Translations under genes and position numbers: made by a program
Notes under the pieces: generated by a model
Databases searched by the model: none
Seen by the model: only the letters and a program-made list of their open reading frames with translations
Told to the model about the DNA's origin: nothing
In this document: positions 17,543 through 26,338 of the stretch, one piece after another
How the letters are laid out: the number at the start of each line of letters is the position of its first letter
Position numbering within the stretch: position 1 is the first letter of the stretch
Assembly: GCA_014084085.1 (NCBI GenBank)
Contig: NPFB01000045.1
Location: 1-54,085, forward strand
DNA length: 54,085 nt
Direction: 5' to 3'
Origin: Hondaea fermentalgiana
Taxonomy: Eukaryota; Sar; Bigyra; Thraustochytrida; Thraustochytriidae

Positions 17543-18606
17543 GAAAGAAACTGCGAAACAACAGTTTCGCCAAAGCTGACGCGCGGGCACTCGATGTCAG
17601 CGCACCTAAACCAAGCAGTCGCTTCACGTTTTCCCAGTCGCACGTGACAGTATTGGTTGTTGGAACGATGCTTGTCGTTGATGAACGGACACGATCCGTT
17701 CAGAACAACGCACTGGAGCATGTTCCCGCAGCGTCTTGCGCTCGAAACTTTGACGTCTTCCCCCATGATAGGTTTGATGCAATGCTCCAACAACGCTGGG
17801 CTCACGACCCACGTGTCGCTGCTGATAGGCGAAAGAGACGACGCAGCAGCAGCAGGCGCGAGCGCCGCGCCTTGCTCCTTTACGTCTCCAGACGAGCGCA
17901 GAAGATAGGTCTTGTCCTGCAAGCGCTTGCACTGCACCAGGCACTTGTAAAAGACTTCGGCGGAGAAGGGGATGCGCGTGCCGCGCTCGACGAGCTCGAG
18001 GCGACCGTCGCGGTCGGGCTTGCTCCCGTAGGGCACACGGAGGCTATGGTTCGTGTCGTAGACGTGCATGTCCACGACGGCCGCTGCACGCTCGCGGTCC
18101 TCACTCGAAGCCACTGCCTCGGCGACGAGCTGCTTAACCGTGGCCACGTCGCGCACGAAGGCGTCCGCCACAAGATGCTGCGAGAACTTTTTGTCGGTGC
18201 TGGCATCGAGCACGCGAATGGGGACGGGCCCCGCGCCTTCGCGCACCAGGCGCCGCGCCAGGTGCTCTCCCAGGTGAGTGGCAAACCGAGCGACGAAGAA
18301 TGAGGTTTCCTCCCCGGGGGGGCCGTCGACGTCGACGAAGACGCGCGACGCGCGCTCGGGCCGTAGCACTTCGTGCAGGTGCACTGGCCGCCCGCTCTGG
18401 AGCTCGCGGCCCAGGCGCCATGCCACGTCGCTGTATCCGCTGGTGTAGAACTTCTTGGCGCCGCGCGCAGTGAGGTCTTGTGCGAAAATGGGCGGAGCGC
18501 CCGGCCGATCAAGACACTGCTTGAGCGGCCCCGGGTCGCCAGGCCGGCGCGCGTGGCCGGCGCGCGGAAACCAACGGTTGCCGCGGAAGCTGTCAGGTAA
18601 GCTCAT
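17539..18606 (-). CDS. PrimPol/herpes UL52-like archaeo-eukaryotic primase
   Basis: 355 residues from the ATG at 18606. It should make primers, and perhaps extend them, for viral DNA replication. The AEP motifs are in order: RVFVDVDGP with the DxD metal pair (Asp92, Asp94), STDKKFSQH (136-144) as the SxKxSxH nucleotide motif, and VVDMHVYDTNHSLRVPYGSK (177-196) with the third Asp and the conserved Arg-Pro-Gly. The C-terminus has the C-x6-H-x21-C-x4-C zinc site (Cys306, His313, Cys335, Cys340) and the HRSNNQY signature shared by PrimPol and UL52. It is much shorter than herpesvirus UL52 and close to a minimal PrimPol. No helicase domain is fused. The leader is A-rich. Confidence 0.85.
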   Translation of the reverse strand: MSLPDSFRGNRWFPRAGHARRPGDPGPLKQCLDRPGAPPIFAQDLTARGAKKFYTSGYSDVAWRLGRELQSGRPVHLHEVLRPERASRVFVDVDGPPGEETSFFVARFATHLGEHLARRLVREGAGPVPIRVLDASTDKKFSQHLVADAFVRDVATVKQLVAEAVASSEDRERAAAVVDMHVYDTNHSLRVPYGSKPDRDGRLELVERGTRIPFSAEVFYKCLVQCKRLQDKTYLLRSSGDVKEQGAALAPAAAASSLSPISSDTWVVSPALLEHCIKPIMGEDVKVSSARRCGNMLQCVVLNGSCPFINDKHRSNNQYCHVRLGKREATAWFRCADIECPRVSFGETVVSQFLS

Positions 18607-18759
18607 AACGCCAATCTAATTTACTTTTTTCTTTCTGATTTGGGATTTGCTCACTTGCGACCGCCGCAGCACCACCGCCAGAAGCTTTCGCGAGGTTCTT
18701 CCGGCAAGAGGAATTGCGGCGAACGCGGCGGCAGGGGCTGGGGGGAAGGGGCCTGAATC

Positions 18760-20076
18760 TCAAGAAGCGACACTCTCCTTCTCATCTTTGCTCGCCAGCG
18801 TCATTTTCTCCAGGCAACATATAGCGTCATTGACGTTACCCCGAGCGTCGATTGCTGCCAACAGGCGCCGGACCAGGGCATCTGCACTTGCCCGGTCCTC
18901 GGCGACGAGCGCTCCGGCGAAGGCCATGTGAAAGAGCAAGGCCCCTGAGGTGCTGGCGAGCACAAGCGGCTTGTGGAAAGCCCCGCCAACCATCATGGAG
19001 TGCAGCAGAGACACCTGCTGGGAAGCCTCGGCGCTTGGCACCCGGCGGTATCGGTGCGGCACAAAATCCGCCCCGACATCGTGCAGCAAGACCACCACCT
19101 CAATCTTCGGGTCATTCATCATGGCGCGAACCAGCGACAGCAAGTCCACGGTCACAGGATCGACCTGCACGTAAGCGCGAGCGCGGCCCTGGGCGGCTCG
19201 GATGGGCCCGGGCCATGCGTCCACATACCCCACGCGACCGGAGTCCCTCCAGTCCCAGGAGCGCACCATGTCAACGTGCGCCTCGACGGCAGCGCGCGAG
19301 AGCAGCCAATTGAGCACGGCGCGCGGGGCCTCGGACGTATCGCACGCAACAATGCGGCGCTCCTCGCGCTCCGGCACGCTCGGCATGAGGCCGCGCGCGG
19401 CATCACTACGCCGGCGCCGCTCGCGCAGGAACTCGTCGGCGATCCCCCGCAGCGCATCCGGGAGTTCTTCCAGAGAAACCTCGCGGACGTCAAATTGTTC
19501 GGCGCGGGTGGGCGGCCCGCGGAAGGACGTCAGCCTGCTGACGGCCGCCTCAATGCGCCTGCTGCCACAGCTCAAGCCAGGGAGCGACTGCGCTGGCGAC
19601 GTTCCGGGGTAAGCTCCAAACGGCAACGGCCCTCGATACTCGCTGTCCATCTTTTTCACCTTGAGGAGGGCGTTTAGCTCGGCCGTGGCAAAGTGCCCCG
19701 TCGATTGCTCATCCCTCGACCGCCAAGCGATAAGCGTCTCGATGCGTCCACGACGATCGACAACCATGTGCCGGACGTCGTTGCGCCAGAAGAATCGCAG
19801 CGCCTTTTCAATCACACTCACCATGCGGTCGCGCTGCACAATGTCGTCGACGAAAAAGAGCAGACCCGTGGCAACGTTGTCAGCGCTGAAGTGCGCCTCG
19901 TCGACGGCGTAGCGCAGGTCGGAGATTTGAACATAGTCCAGCCGCGTGTGCGAGGTGGAAATGCTAAATGTCGCGCCCACGTCCGACGCGAAGAGCGGAA
20001 AGTCGACGTTCTTAAACCGCTCGAAGCGCCCTTCTCGCGCGACGGCCGCCCCCCATGCTCCAGGTAGGAGACTCAT
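18760..20076 (-). CDS. Uncharacterised 438-residue protein upstream of the primase
   Basis: ATG at 20076. Alternating strands and helices suggest a globular alpha/beta protein, with a strand-rich core near 280-350 (AYVQVDPVTVDLLSLVRAM, IEVVVLLHDVGADFVPHRYR). No membrane span, no Walker motif, and no metal cluster. It lies upstream of the primase on the same strand (153-base gap), so a replication role is plausible by context only. A primase accessory or helicase-like partner was considered, but no motif supports it. Confidence 0.72.
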   Translation of the reverse strand: MSLLPGAWGAAVAREGRFERFKNVDFPLFASDVGATFSISTSHTRLDYVQISDLRYAVDEAHFSADNVATGLLFFVDDIVQRDRMVSVIEKALRFFWRNDVRHMVVDRRGRIETLIAWRSRDEQSTGHFATAELNALLKVKKMDSEYRGPLPFGAYPGTSPAQSLPGLSCGSRRIEAAVSRLTSFRGPPTRAEQFDVREVSLEELPDALRGIADEFLRERRRRSDAARGLMPSVPEREERRIVACDTSEAPRAVLNWLLSRAAVEAHVDMVRSWDWRDSGRVGYVDAWPGPIRAAQGRARAYVQVDPVTVDLLSLVRAMMNDPKIEVVVLLHDVGADFVPHRYRRVPSAEASQQVSLLHSMMVGGAFHKPLVLASTSGALLFHMAFAGALVAEDRASADALVRRLLAAIDARGNVNDAICCLEKMTLASKDEKESVAS

Positions 20077-20194
20077 TTGCGTTTAGAGGTATTTGCAGGG
20101 GCAACGGTTTCTGGTTATGCCGACCCGCTCATATGTGCAATCAGGCACCGCTATGGGGTGAGACGGTTAATCTTCCGCCGCGCGGAACCTAACC

Positions 20195-20854
20195 ATGAAG
20201 GCCGTAGTTAACGCCGGCATTGCATTCCTCGGAACGCACGTCCAGATGATGTCGTTGCTGCTCCCATGGATAACCGTCAAGCACGGCGTCTACTCGTCCT
20301 CGCAAGAGACCCTCTACGACGTCGGCCGCATTCTGCGGGACATGCACACCATCTGGGTGGGCATCGACACGGCCGGCATCACCACCGTGGAGGAATTGCT
20401 GGCGTCGGGCTTCAACATCGACCCTGCACAGCTTGGCTTCGCCGGCGCACAAGACGTCGAAGCGCTGTTGCAAGCAGCGCTGCAAGAGCCGCCAGTCCGC
20501 GCCTACGAAACAACGCTGGCGATGCTTGTGATCGCGACCACGCTATCAATCCTCGGCTTTCTCGCTCGCCTGCATCACATGAACAAGCACGCCGAGACCC
20601 TGCGCGTCATCGTTGCGATGGGCTGCGCACAGACCTTGGCGAACGTCATCGCGATCAGCGTTTTCCTGGGCGCCACCGCAATGTATACAGCCTCGACGGA
20701 TATACACGCCAATGCCGCCGGCATCTTCTTCACCGTACTTGCCATCATTGCGTCGGGGAGCATCCTGGCAGTTGATGGACAGCGCCTCTACCAAGGAAAG
20801 CAGGAGCCCACTCAAGAGGAGACACGACTGGTCACGTCGAGCTATCGCTTCTGA
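20195..20854 (+). CDS. Four-span membrane protein, claudin-like layout
   Basis: 219 residues from the ATG at 20195. Hydrophobic helices at about 7-27, 107-126, 137-164 and 172-194, with a long first loop of about 78 residues between spans 1 and 2 and a short Arg/Tyr/Thr-rich C-terminal tail (ETRLVTSSYRF). This is the topology of claudin/PMP22-type and several viral envelope tetraspan proteins, but the claudin W-GLW-C-C signature is not seen. Role unknown; envelope organisation or membrane shaping is a guess from topology. Confidence 0.78.
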   Translation: MKAVVNAGIAFLGTHVQMMSLLLPWITVKHGVYSSSQETLYDVGRILRDMHTIWVGIDTAGITTVEELLASGFNIDPAQLGFAGAQDVEALLQAALQEPPVRAYETTLAMLVIATTLSILGFLARLHHMNKHAETLRVIVAMGCAQTLANVIAISVFLGATAMYTASTDIHANAAGIFFTVLAIIASGSILAVDGQRLYQGKQEPTQEETRLVTSSYRF

Positions 20855-21565
20855 CGGCAAACCCGCAACGTCGAACCCAGCAAACGCCTCCCCAATGCTT
20901 ACCCCCCTCGTCCGCCAGCTCACCCCCCCGCCACACGAGCAGGAGCTGCCGCAGAAGCCCGGCGACCCGACCGCCTCGGCCGACGGTCAGACCGCCTCGC
21001 CAGCGCCTTCGCTCCGCCTGACCGTCGACCAGACCGACGGTCAACCCGCGCGCAAACGCACACCCTTCCGGAAACATCGAATGAATGCAGGCCCGCTCCC
21101 TGTTTTCTCACAAGTGCAATAATCTGTTTTGGCACACTTAAAAATCCATTATTTTCTAGCATCATAAGCTTCCGTGATTTTCTTGATCGCATCGAATTGG
21201 CATCGAACCGAGCGAGCGCCTTCGCCGATCGCATTCCACCCTCCTTCGCCGCTGAGTGCAGCACCCACTTTGAAAAAAAAGCGTCCGAGATAGCGCGAAG
21301 CGTCGCGCCCCGCGCGGCTCAGAGGTCAAGCGCGACGTAGACGTCGTCCTGTACGTAGCTCTCGGCCTCGCAGCCTCGGCTAGGATTCTTCCCCGACGAG
21401 AGTGCTGCGTCTCTGAAGAAACCCAGATGCTTGGCCTCCCCTACTCGCCGCACAGATAGAGCCTGACCTCCATCGTGTTGCAAGCTTATTTTCGATGATG
21501 GAACGATCGATTTACTTATTGAATTCTTCTTTAAATCAAAATTAAACACGATAGAGGAGAGGCGT
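20855..21565. other. Gene-poor stretch with inverted repeats
   Basis: No convincing gene. A 75-codon Pro/Thr-rich frame (20895-21122, ATG) just after the four-span gene is possible but low-complexity. Two leftward frames (ending near 20920 and 21319) lack a credible ATG context or any protein-like pattern. The left part holds repeated CGACGGTCA copies (see 20969-21044); the right part (about 21470-21565) is AT-rich. Could hold 3' ends, a terminator, an origin or a non-coding RNA. Confidence 0.5.
20969..21044. repeat. Direct and inverted copies of CGACGGTCA with GACCGCCTCG repeats
   Basis: CGACGGTCAG at 20981-20990 is a perfect inverse of CTGACCGTCG at 21018-21027, and CGACGGTCAA recurs at 21035-21044. 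GACCGCCTCG occurs at 20969-20978 and 20990-20999. The first pair can form a 10-base stem with a 27-base loop. Confidence 0.7.
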
Positions 21566-22282
21566 TCAATCGCAAACACGCGCTGCTTTAGGCACCGGGT
21601 GCACCATCGAAACAGCCGCGCGCTTGCCACTCGAAATTCTATCGAGCTTCACTTCATGACCTTGATTGCCTTCGTTTTGCGCCTTGTCCAAGTGCTTCTG
21701 CAATAATTCGCAGTGTTTCTTGGCCTGGGAAAGAGCACACTCTTGCCTAAAATGATATGGCTTGAGGCCCTTGCAATAAAGCACCTCTTCTGAATAATAC
21801 TTACGCAAACAATGATAGTATTGCTGTATAAGCACGTTTGCAACATTCAGGGCACTGCCGTAGCCCTCGCTTCTTTTCCTTTGATAAGAAAGAATGCCTC
21901 GCCGTTCAAGCTTGGCGAGCTCAGCCTTAAAACCATTGACAACGATCGCACTGCCGATGTCAATAGAACCCGCCAGCACGCCCTGACAGAGACGGAGCGC
22001 CGCGAAGCTAACGCCCAGCTTAGACCCTGCGTGGCGCAGCGCGTCCGCGATAATCGCCTCCGGCCGGCGCTTCTCGAGTTCGACCAAGGCCGCGACTGCC
22101 TTGGCAAAGCAACCCGCCCTGCCTACTTGCAGCTCTGTGCAGCGCTGGTCCACCACGCTCTGGCGCCCTTCAATCGTGCCAAAGGTCAGGCAGACGGTGA
22201 GGCCGCCGTCATTCACTGCCTCGTCGAAAGCTCGCTCCACGAAGCTGGCGATGCCGCGTCGCTCCCGCTCGAAGCCGGTCAT
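21566..22282 (-). CDS. Uncharacterised 238-residue protein
   Basis: ATG at 22282. The N-terminal half has strand-helix alternation (GGLTVCLTFGTIEGRQS) and several Ala-rich helices; the C-terminal half is basic, Tyr- and Lys-rich with Cys residues (VLIQQYYHCLRKYYSEE, QAKKHCELLQKHLDK). The 3' third is noticeably AT-richer than the 5' part. No domain recognised. It is divergent from the giant FG-GAP gene at 22421. Confidence 0.65.
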   Translation of the reverse strand: MTGFERERRGIASFVERAFDEAVNDGGLTVCLTFGTIEGRQSVVDQRCTELQVGRAGCFAKAVAALVELEKRRPEAIIADALRHAGSKLGVSFAALRLCQGVLAGSIDIGSAIVVNGFKAELAKLERRGILSYQRKRSEGYGSALNVANVLIQQYYHCLRKYYSEEVLYCKGLKPYHFRQECALSQAKKHCELLQKHLDKAQNEGNQGHEVKLDRISSGKRAAVSMVHPVPKAARVCD

Positions 22283-22420
22283 TGCCCAAGAAGCTCGGTT
22301 GGGGATCGTGGATGCTCAAGCGTTTAGGTTCTGCCCTGGCATATTTATTGATTGGCTTCTTTGCTTGATTAGAAGTCACGCACGGCACATTTTGGAAGTT
22401 TTGTCATACAGGGCGACAGC

Positions 22421-25400
22421 ATGAGACTCGCCACCGTGTGCTTGCTGGCGGTGGCCCTGGCGCGGCCTGCATATGCCTACATGTCTCTTGACGCAGGGAC
22501 GCGACTCAACTATACATGGGGAGAGAACTCGCTCGGCGGCTCCCTGGCGTCGACGGGAGAATGGCTTTTCTCGACCGGCGACGCGGGCGCGGAGGGAAGC
22601 GTCGGTGTTTGGCGGTACGAGTCACGCGATCTTCAGCATCACCAGTCGCTGGGATTCTCTGTGACCGACGTGGAGTCGATGGACGCGGACGCGCGCGGGG
22701 CGCTGGCTGTTATCGGTTCGGGCGGCGCAGGCGGCCCCAGCGGCGAGAGCGCTGCCGGCGCGGTGGCAGTGGCGCGGTACGACGCAGAAGCGGACAGTTG
22801 GTCAGTCGCGCAAACACTGCACGCCTCGAGCCCTGCAGCCGGCGCACAGTTCGGGCACCGCGTCGCAATTGCCGAGGACGGGTCGATCTTCGTCGTGGCG
22901 GTCAGCACATCAACGTCGGCCAGAGCGACGGTATATCGCTTCGCCGCCAATGCCTCCGGCTATTTTGAAGAGGACTTCAGCGAAATGGTCGACTGCACGG
23001 CCTGGTACCTGAAAATTTCGCTCGTCGCACGCGGCAACACGGTTGCGATGGCCACGTTCAACGGAGGCAGCTCGAGCCTCGCGACCTGGCGCGACGACAG
23101 TGGCACCTGGGCGTCCGTGCACTCGGGCAGCTGCCAGGACTTGGGAACCGCCCCACAAAACCCACACGGCACCTCGTTCTTCGCAGCGAGCGCTGCTCTC
23201 ATCGAGTCCAATGTCCTCGTCGTGTCTGACCCCGTGTACGAGGACGCCGACGCGGACGTCTGGCAAACCGGATCGCTCTTCGTCTACATCTTCAACGTCG
23301 GAAACTCGTCTTGGACGCTGCAGACTCGACTGGACAACCCGTACCAAGTTGAGGGCACTCTCTTCGGCGCCTCGCTCGCGGCCTACGACAACTATCTCGC
23401 AGTGATGTGCGGCGGCGGGGCAGGCGGGCCGGGCGTTGACTCCGGCGCGCTGCATTTGTTCGAGTGGGACAGCCAGGCGCTGGTGCAGACGCAAGTCTAC
23501 CGCTTCCCGAGTGATCTCGGAATTCCTCAAACTCTGTCGTCAAAGGTGTCTTTGAGTGCGGACGCGATTTTCATCGGAGGCTCAGGATGGCTCGACGGCG
23601 CCGGCGCCATCACGTACGTCCCAACCGGGGACAGCGCTTCGCGCGCAACAGATGCCTACTATTATGACCTCGGCGAGTTTGCTGCCCCCGATGCTGCGAA
23701 GTTCGTCGCCGGCATTCCTTACAGCCCAATGGCCACGCAAGGCAACAGCATCTTCGTGCAGAACGCGTCGACCGTGTCAGAGTGGGTCGCTGATCGCGCC
23801 ACGGGCGAATTGCGCTTCGCACAAAGCATGCCGTTCACGATCCAAGACCCCAGCTATGTTAACGTTGCCGTTGGCCCGGACCTGATGGTCGTCGGCGCCT
23901 ACTTTGACGATGCGCTCGTCGAAGGCACGACTGACACCTGGGTCGCGCGCGCCGGTCGCTTGTACGTGATGCGACGCAACGCGAGCACTGGGCTCTGGGA
24001 CGATCTGCAGTACGCTCAGGCGCCAACTCTGTCGAGCACCAACCGCCTGGGCGCGGCACTCGCGATCATGGACGACGGGACAGCACTTGCAGTGGATGTA
24101 GCCGCGAACACAGATCGTTTTGAGCTATACCACGTGCGACCGGGCGCGACAGGCGGTTATACACTGACGAGAATCGTTTACCCGACCGGCGGGGTGGACT
24201 GGACGAAGATCTCTGTGGCCGGACGAGGCAACCAAGCGGCAGTCGCGTCCAATTTGCAAGGACAGCGGCGCATTTTCCTCTTTGAGAGGTCAGCCGACAC
24301 CGGAACGTGGAACACAGCCGGAGACGCAGAACACTACGCGCCGAGCATTCCCAGCTACAGCCCCGGCAATCGATTCGGCAGAGGGCTGGCATTCCTCGCG
24401 CGAGACACGATCGCGGTATCCGACCCGTACGACTCGCCCGACACCTCGCAGCGCGGCGCTGTCTACATCTTCGAATACGACAGCGACACCGACACGCTCA
24501 CGCAAACGCAGCGCCTCTCTGACCCGTCCGACGCCGTCGGAGCATACTTTGGCGGCAGCATTATCTCCTACGGCCAAAACCTTGCCGTCACGGCACCAGG
24601 CATCGGCCCTGGCGACGGCACCGCCGGCGGCGTCCTCTTTGTCTACGAGTACGTGGACGGCTCGGCACAGCTCCGCCAGTCAAAGACACTGCCCTACCTG
24701 GACCATGCAAGCACGTGCGAGTTGATGGCGGTCGGGATGAGCCCACTCGGCCTCGGCGTGAGCTGCGACTTGTGGTGGGGCACCGGCGGCTTCGGCTTCC
24801 TAAGCAGCGACGAACTGACCACGGACGCGCCCACGCCGGAGCCCACGACCGGCCCAACGCCAGCCCCGACGCCCCTGCCCACGAACGAGCCTACGTTCGC
24901 ACCTACGGGTTACCCTACCCCGGCGCCCACCTTCGCCCCGACAAATTTTCCGACGGACGCTCCGACCGGCGCCCCGACGGATGCTCCGACGGGCGCACCC
25001 ACCTTGCGCCCCACGAGCTTCCCGACCCTGTCGCCGACGCTGGCGCCAACGGACAAGGTTCCCACATGTGTGGAGGACGGATGCGAGAACGGCGAAGTGT
25101 GCACCCCTGGACCGTACCCTGGCGACGAGACCGTCGCTGCCACCTGCCAGACAATCTCCTGCGACAGCCACCTTGACTGCGCCGGGCAGACATTCCCGGG
25201 CGTGTTGCCGCACTGCCGCGAAGGGGCCTGCGACGACAGCCTCCAAGGCGAGTGCTCGCGCGACGAAGTCTGCGAGACGCTCGTCGCGAGGAGCAGCAAC
25301 GCCGAGCGGAATGCGGGCGCGATGCTGTTCGAGGCCCCAGAGCTCCTCGCGGGCAACGTGAGCGACGCCCGCGCCGCGACGCTCGAGGTGCTGGGGGCGG

Positions 25401-26158
25401 TGCTTGCAGACTTCGCTACCAACGAGGGCTCGGGCGCGACCGTCGCCGGCTTCGTCACCGGCGTAGAGTCCGCTTACTTCGAGGGCGCAGATTTGCTCGA
25501 GGCCATCGCCGCCGACGAGGCCGGCGCAGCCGCTGCCATCGAAGACATTGTGTGCGGCGCCCAGACCCGGCACTGCATCGCCACAGTGACCGCGGGCACT
25601 GGGCGCCGCCTGGCAGAAAGCATTCGCGTGAGCGTATCGTACACCGTTGACGAGCAGACAATGCTCGCGCTCGCTGGCGACGGCACCACGTTCTCGCAAG
25701 ACGCCGAGCTCGCGCAAACTCTGGCCGCACGCCTTGGCATTTCCTCCACCGACATCTCCATCACCGGCGAGGATGCCGCGTTCGAGATCGAGTTCATCGT
25801 CACGGCAGCAGAGTCCGAAGATCCCCTCGGCGAAGAGGCACTCGCCAGCATCGAGTACCTGCGCTCGCAAGTACCTGCTATCGCCGAAGCAGTCTACGAC
25901 GCACTCGGCGTGAATCCCTCGGCCCTGGGCGTTGCCTCGGTGGACCCATGCGCCGCCCGCAACTGCAACGACCGCGGCACGTGCGACGCAGAGACGGGCG
26001 TGTGCGCCTGCACAATCTCTTACTGGGGCATCAACTGCGAAACCCTCATCGAATGCGCCTCGGGGACGCAGTCTCTCTACGGACCATTCTGCATTTGCGA
26101 GTTTCCCTTTTACGGCCCGCGCTGCGAACTGGTGAAAGAGTGCGCGTGCGCCAGCTAA
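22421..26158 (+). CDS. Giant secreted FG-GAP / PT-stalk / cysteine-rich / EGF protein
   Basis: 1245 residues from the ATG at 22421, with a signal peptide (about 1-19, ending AYA). Residues 20-790 hold many FG-GAP-like propeller blades (FGHRVAIAEDGSIFVVAV, FGASLAAYDNYLAV, FGRGLAFLARDTIAVSDP, FGGSIISYGQNLAVTAP), probably two propellers. A PT-repeat stalk covers about 800-878. A cysteine-rich module (about 882-950) and a globular region of about 220 residues follow, then an EGF-type module near 1176-1205 (CNDRGTCDAETGVCAC). No C-terminal span is seen, so it is secreted or held by partners. The post-stalk part is paralogous to the next gene. Likely an adhesin or spike component. Confidence 0.85.
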   Translation: MRLATVCLLAVALARPAYAYMSLDAGTRLNYTWGENSLGGSLASTGEWLFSTGDAGAEGSVGVWRYESRDLQHHQSLGFSVTDVESMDADARGALAVIGSGGAGGPSGESAAGAVAVARYDAEADSWSVAQTLHASSPAAGAQFGHRVAIAEDGSIFVVAVSTSTSARATVYRFAANASGYFEEDFSEMVDCTAWYLKISLVARGNTVAMATFNGGSSSLATWRDDSGTWASVHSGSCQDLGTAPQNPHGTSFFAASAALIESNVLVVSDPVYEDADADVWQTGSLFVYIFNVGNSSWTLQTRLDNPYQVEGTLFGASLAAYDNYLAVMCGGGAGGPGVDSGALHLFEWDSQALVQTQVYRFPSDLGIPQTLSSKVSLSADAIFIGGSGWLDGAGAITYVPTGDSASRATDAYYYDLGEFAAPDAAKFVAGIPYSPMATQGNSIFVQNASTVSEWVADRATGELRFAQSMPFTIQDPSYVNVAVGPDLMVVGAYFDDALVEGTTDTWVARAGRLYVMRRNASTGLWDDLQYAQAPTLSSTNRLGAALAIMDDGTALAVDVAANTDRFELYHVRPGATGGYTLTRIVYPTGGVDWTKISVAGRGNQAAVASNLQGQRRIFLFERSADTGTWNTAGDAEHYAPSIPSYSPGNRFGRGLAFLARDTIAVSDPYDSPDTSQRGAVYIFEYDSDTDTLTQTQRLSDPSDAVGAYFGGSIISYGQNLAVTAPGIGPGDGTAGGVLFVYEYVDGSAQLRQSKTLPYLDHASTCELMAVGMSPLGLGVSCDLWWGTGGFGFLSSDELTTDAPTPEPTTGPTPAPTPLPTNEPTFAPTGYPTPAPTFAPTNFPTDAPTGAPTDAPTGAPTLRPTSFPTLSPTLAPTDKVPTCVEDGCENGEVCTPGPYPGDETVAATCQTISCDSHLDCAGQTFPGVLPHCREGACDDSLQGECSRDEVCETLVARSSNAERNAGAMLFEAPELLAGNVSDARAATLEVLGAVLADFATNEGSGATVAGFVTGVESAYFEGADLLEAIAADEAGAAAAIEDIVCGAQTRHCIATVTAGTGRRLAESIRVSVSYTVDEQTMLALAGDGTTFSQDAELAQTLAARLGISSTDISITGEDAAFEIEFIVTAAESEDPLGEEALASIEYLRSQVPAIAEAVYDALGVNPSALGVASVDPCAARNCNDRGTCDAETGVCACTISYWGINCETLIECASGTQSLYGPFCICEFPFYGPRCELVKECACAS
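24819..25057 (+). repeat. PT-repeat stalk coding region
   Basis: About twenty degenerate PTxxPT units (PTPEPTTGPTPAPTPLPT and so on) separate the propeller region from the cysteine-rich module. It is the same type of stalk as at 7344-7596 but made of different codons. Confidence 0.8.
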
Positions 26159-26188
26159 GCGCTCACGAATTTACAATGAAACAAATTT

Positions 26189-26214
26189 AACAATTTTTCT
26201 TACTTCAAATTGTT
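26189..26214 (+). terminator. AT-rich hairpin downstream of the giant FG-GAP gene
   Basis: AACAATTT (26189-26196) and AAATTGTT (26207-26214) form an 8-base stem with a 10-base loop, 31 bases after the stop. It could be a 3'-end or RNA-processing hairpin; chance is not excluded in AT-rich sequence. Confidence 0.35.
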
Positions 26215-26241
26215 GCTGCTGGAGCCAACATTTTGTCCTGG

Positions 26242-26248
26242 TATACGA
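26242..26248 (+). promoter_or_regulatory. TATACGA box for the 26339 gene
   Basis: TATACGA lies 90 bases before the ATG of the secreted paralogue. It matches the box found before the terminase. Confidence 0.4.
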
Positions 26249-26338
26249 TGCCGCTCATTGCTCATATTCGCACAGAGACCATTCACTCTAAGAAAGTGTT
26301 CATCGTTGTGCTCAGTGAAGTGACGCGGAAGACAAAGG

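Noticed and set aside
20195..20854. Claudin assignment for the four-span protein
   Set aside because: Topology fits, but the claudin W-GLW-C-C signature is not visible.
20920..21264. Leftward 114-codon frame in the gene-poor stretch
   Set aside because: Low-complexity Arg/Ser-rich second half that is antisense to the repeat cluster; the only ATG (21234) has weak context.
21319..21630. Leftward 103-codon frame
   Set aside because: No ATG start (only GTG inside the neighbouring gene) and no recognisable protein pattern.
24800..25870. Leftward 356-codon frame opposite the PT and cysteine modules
   Set aside because: Antisense to a well-supported secreted protein; Arg/Gly/Ala low-complexity.
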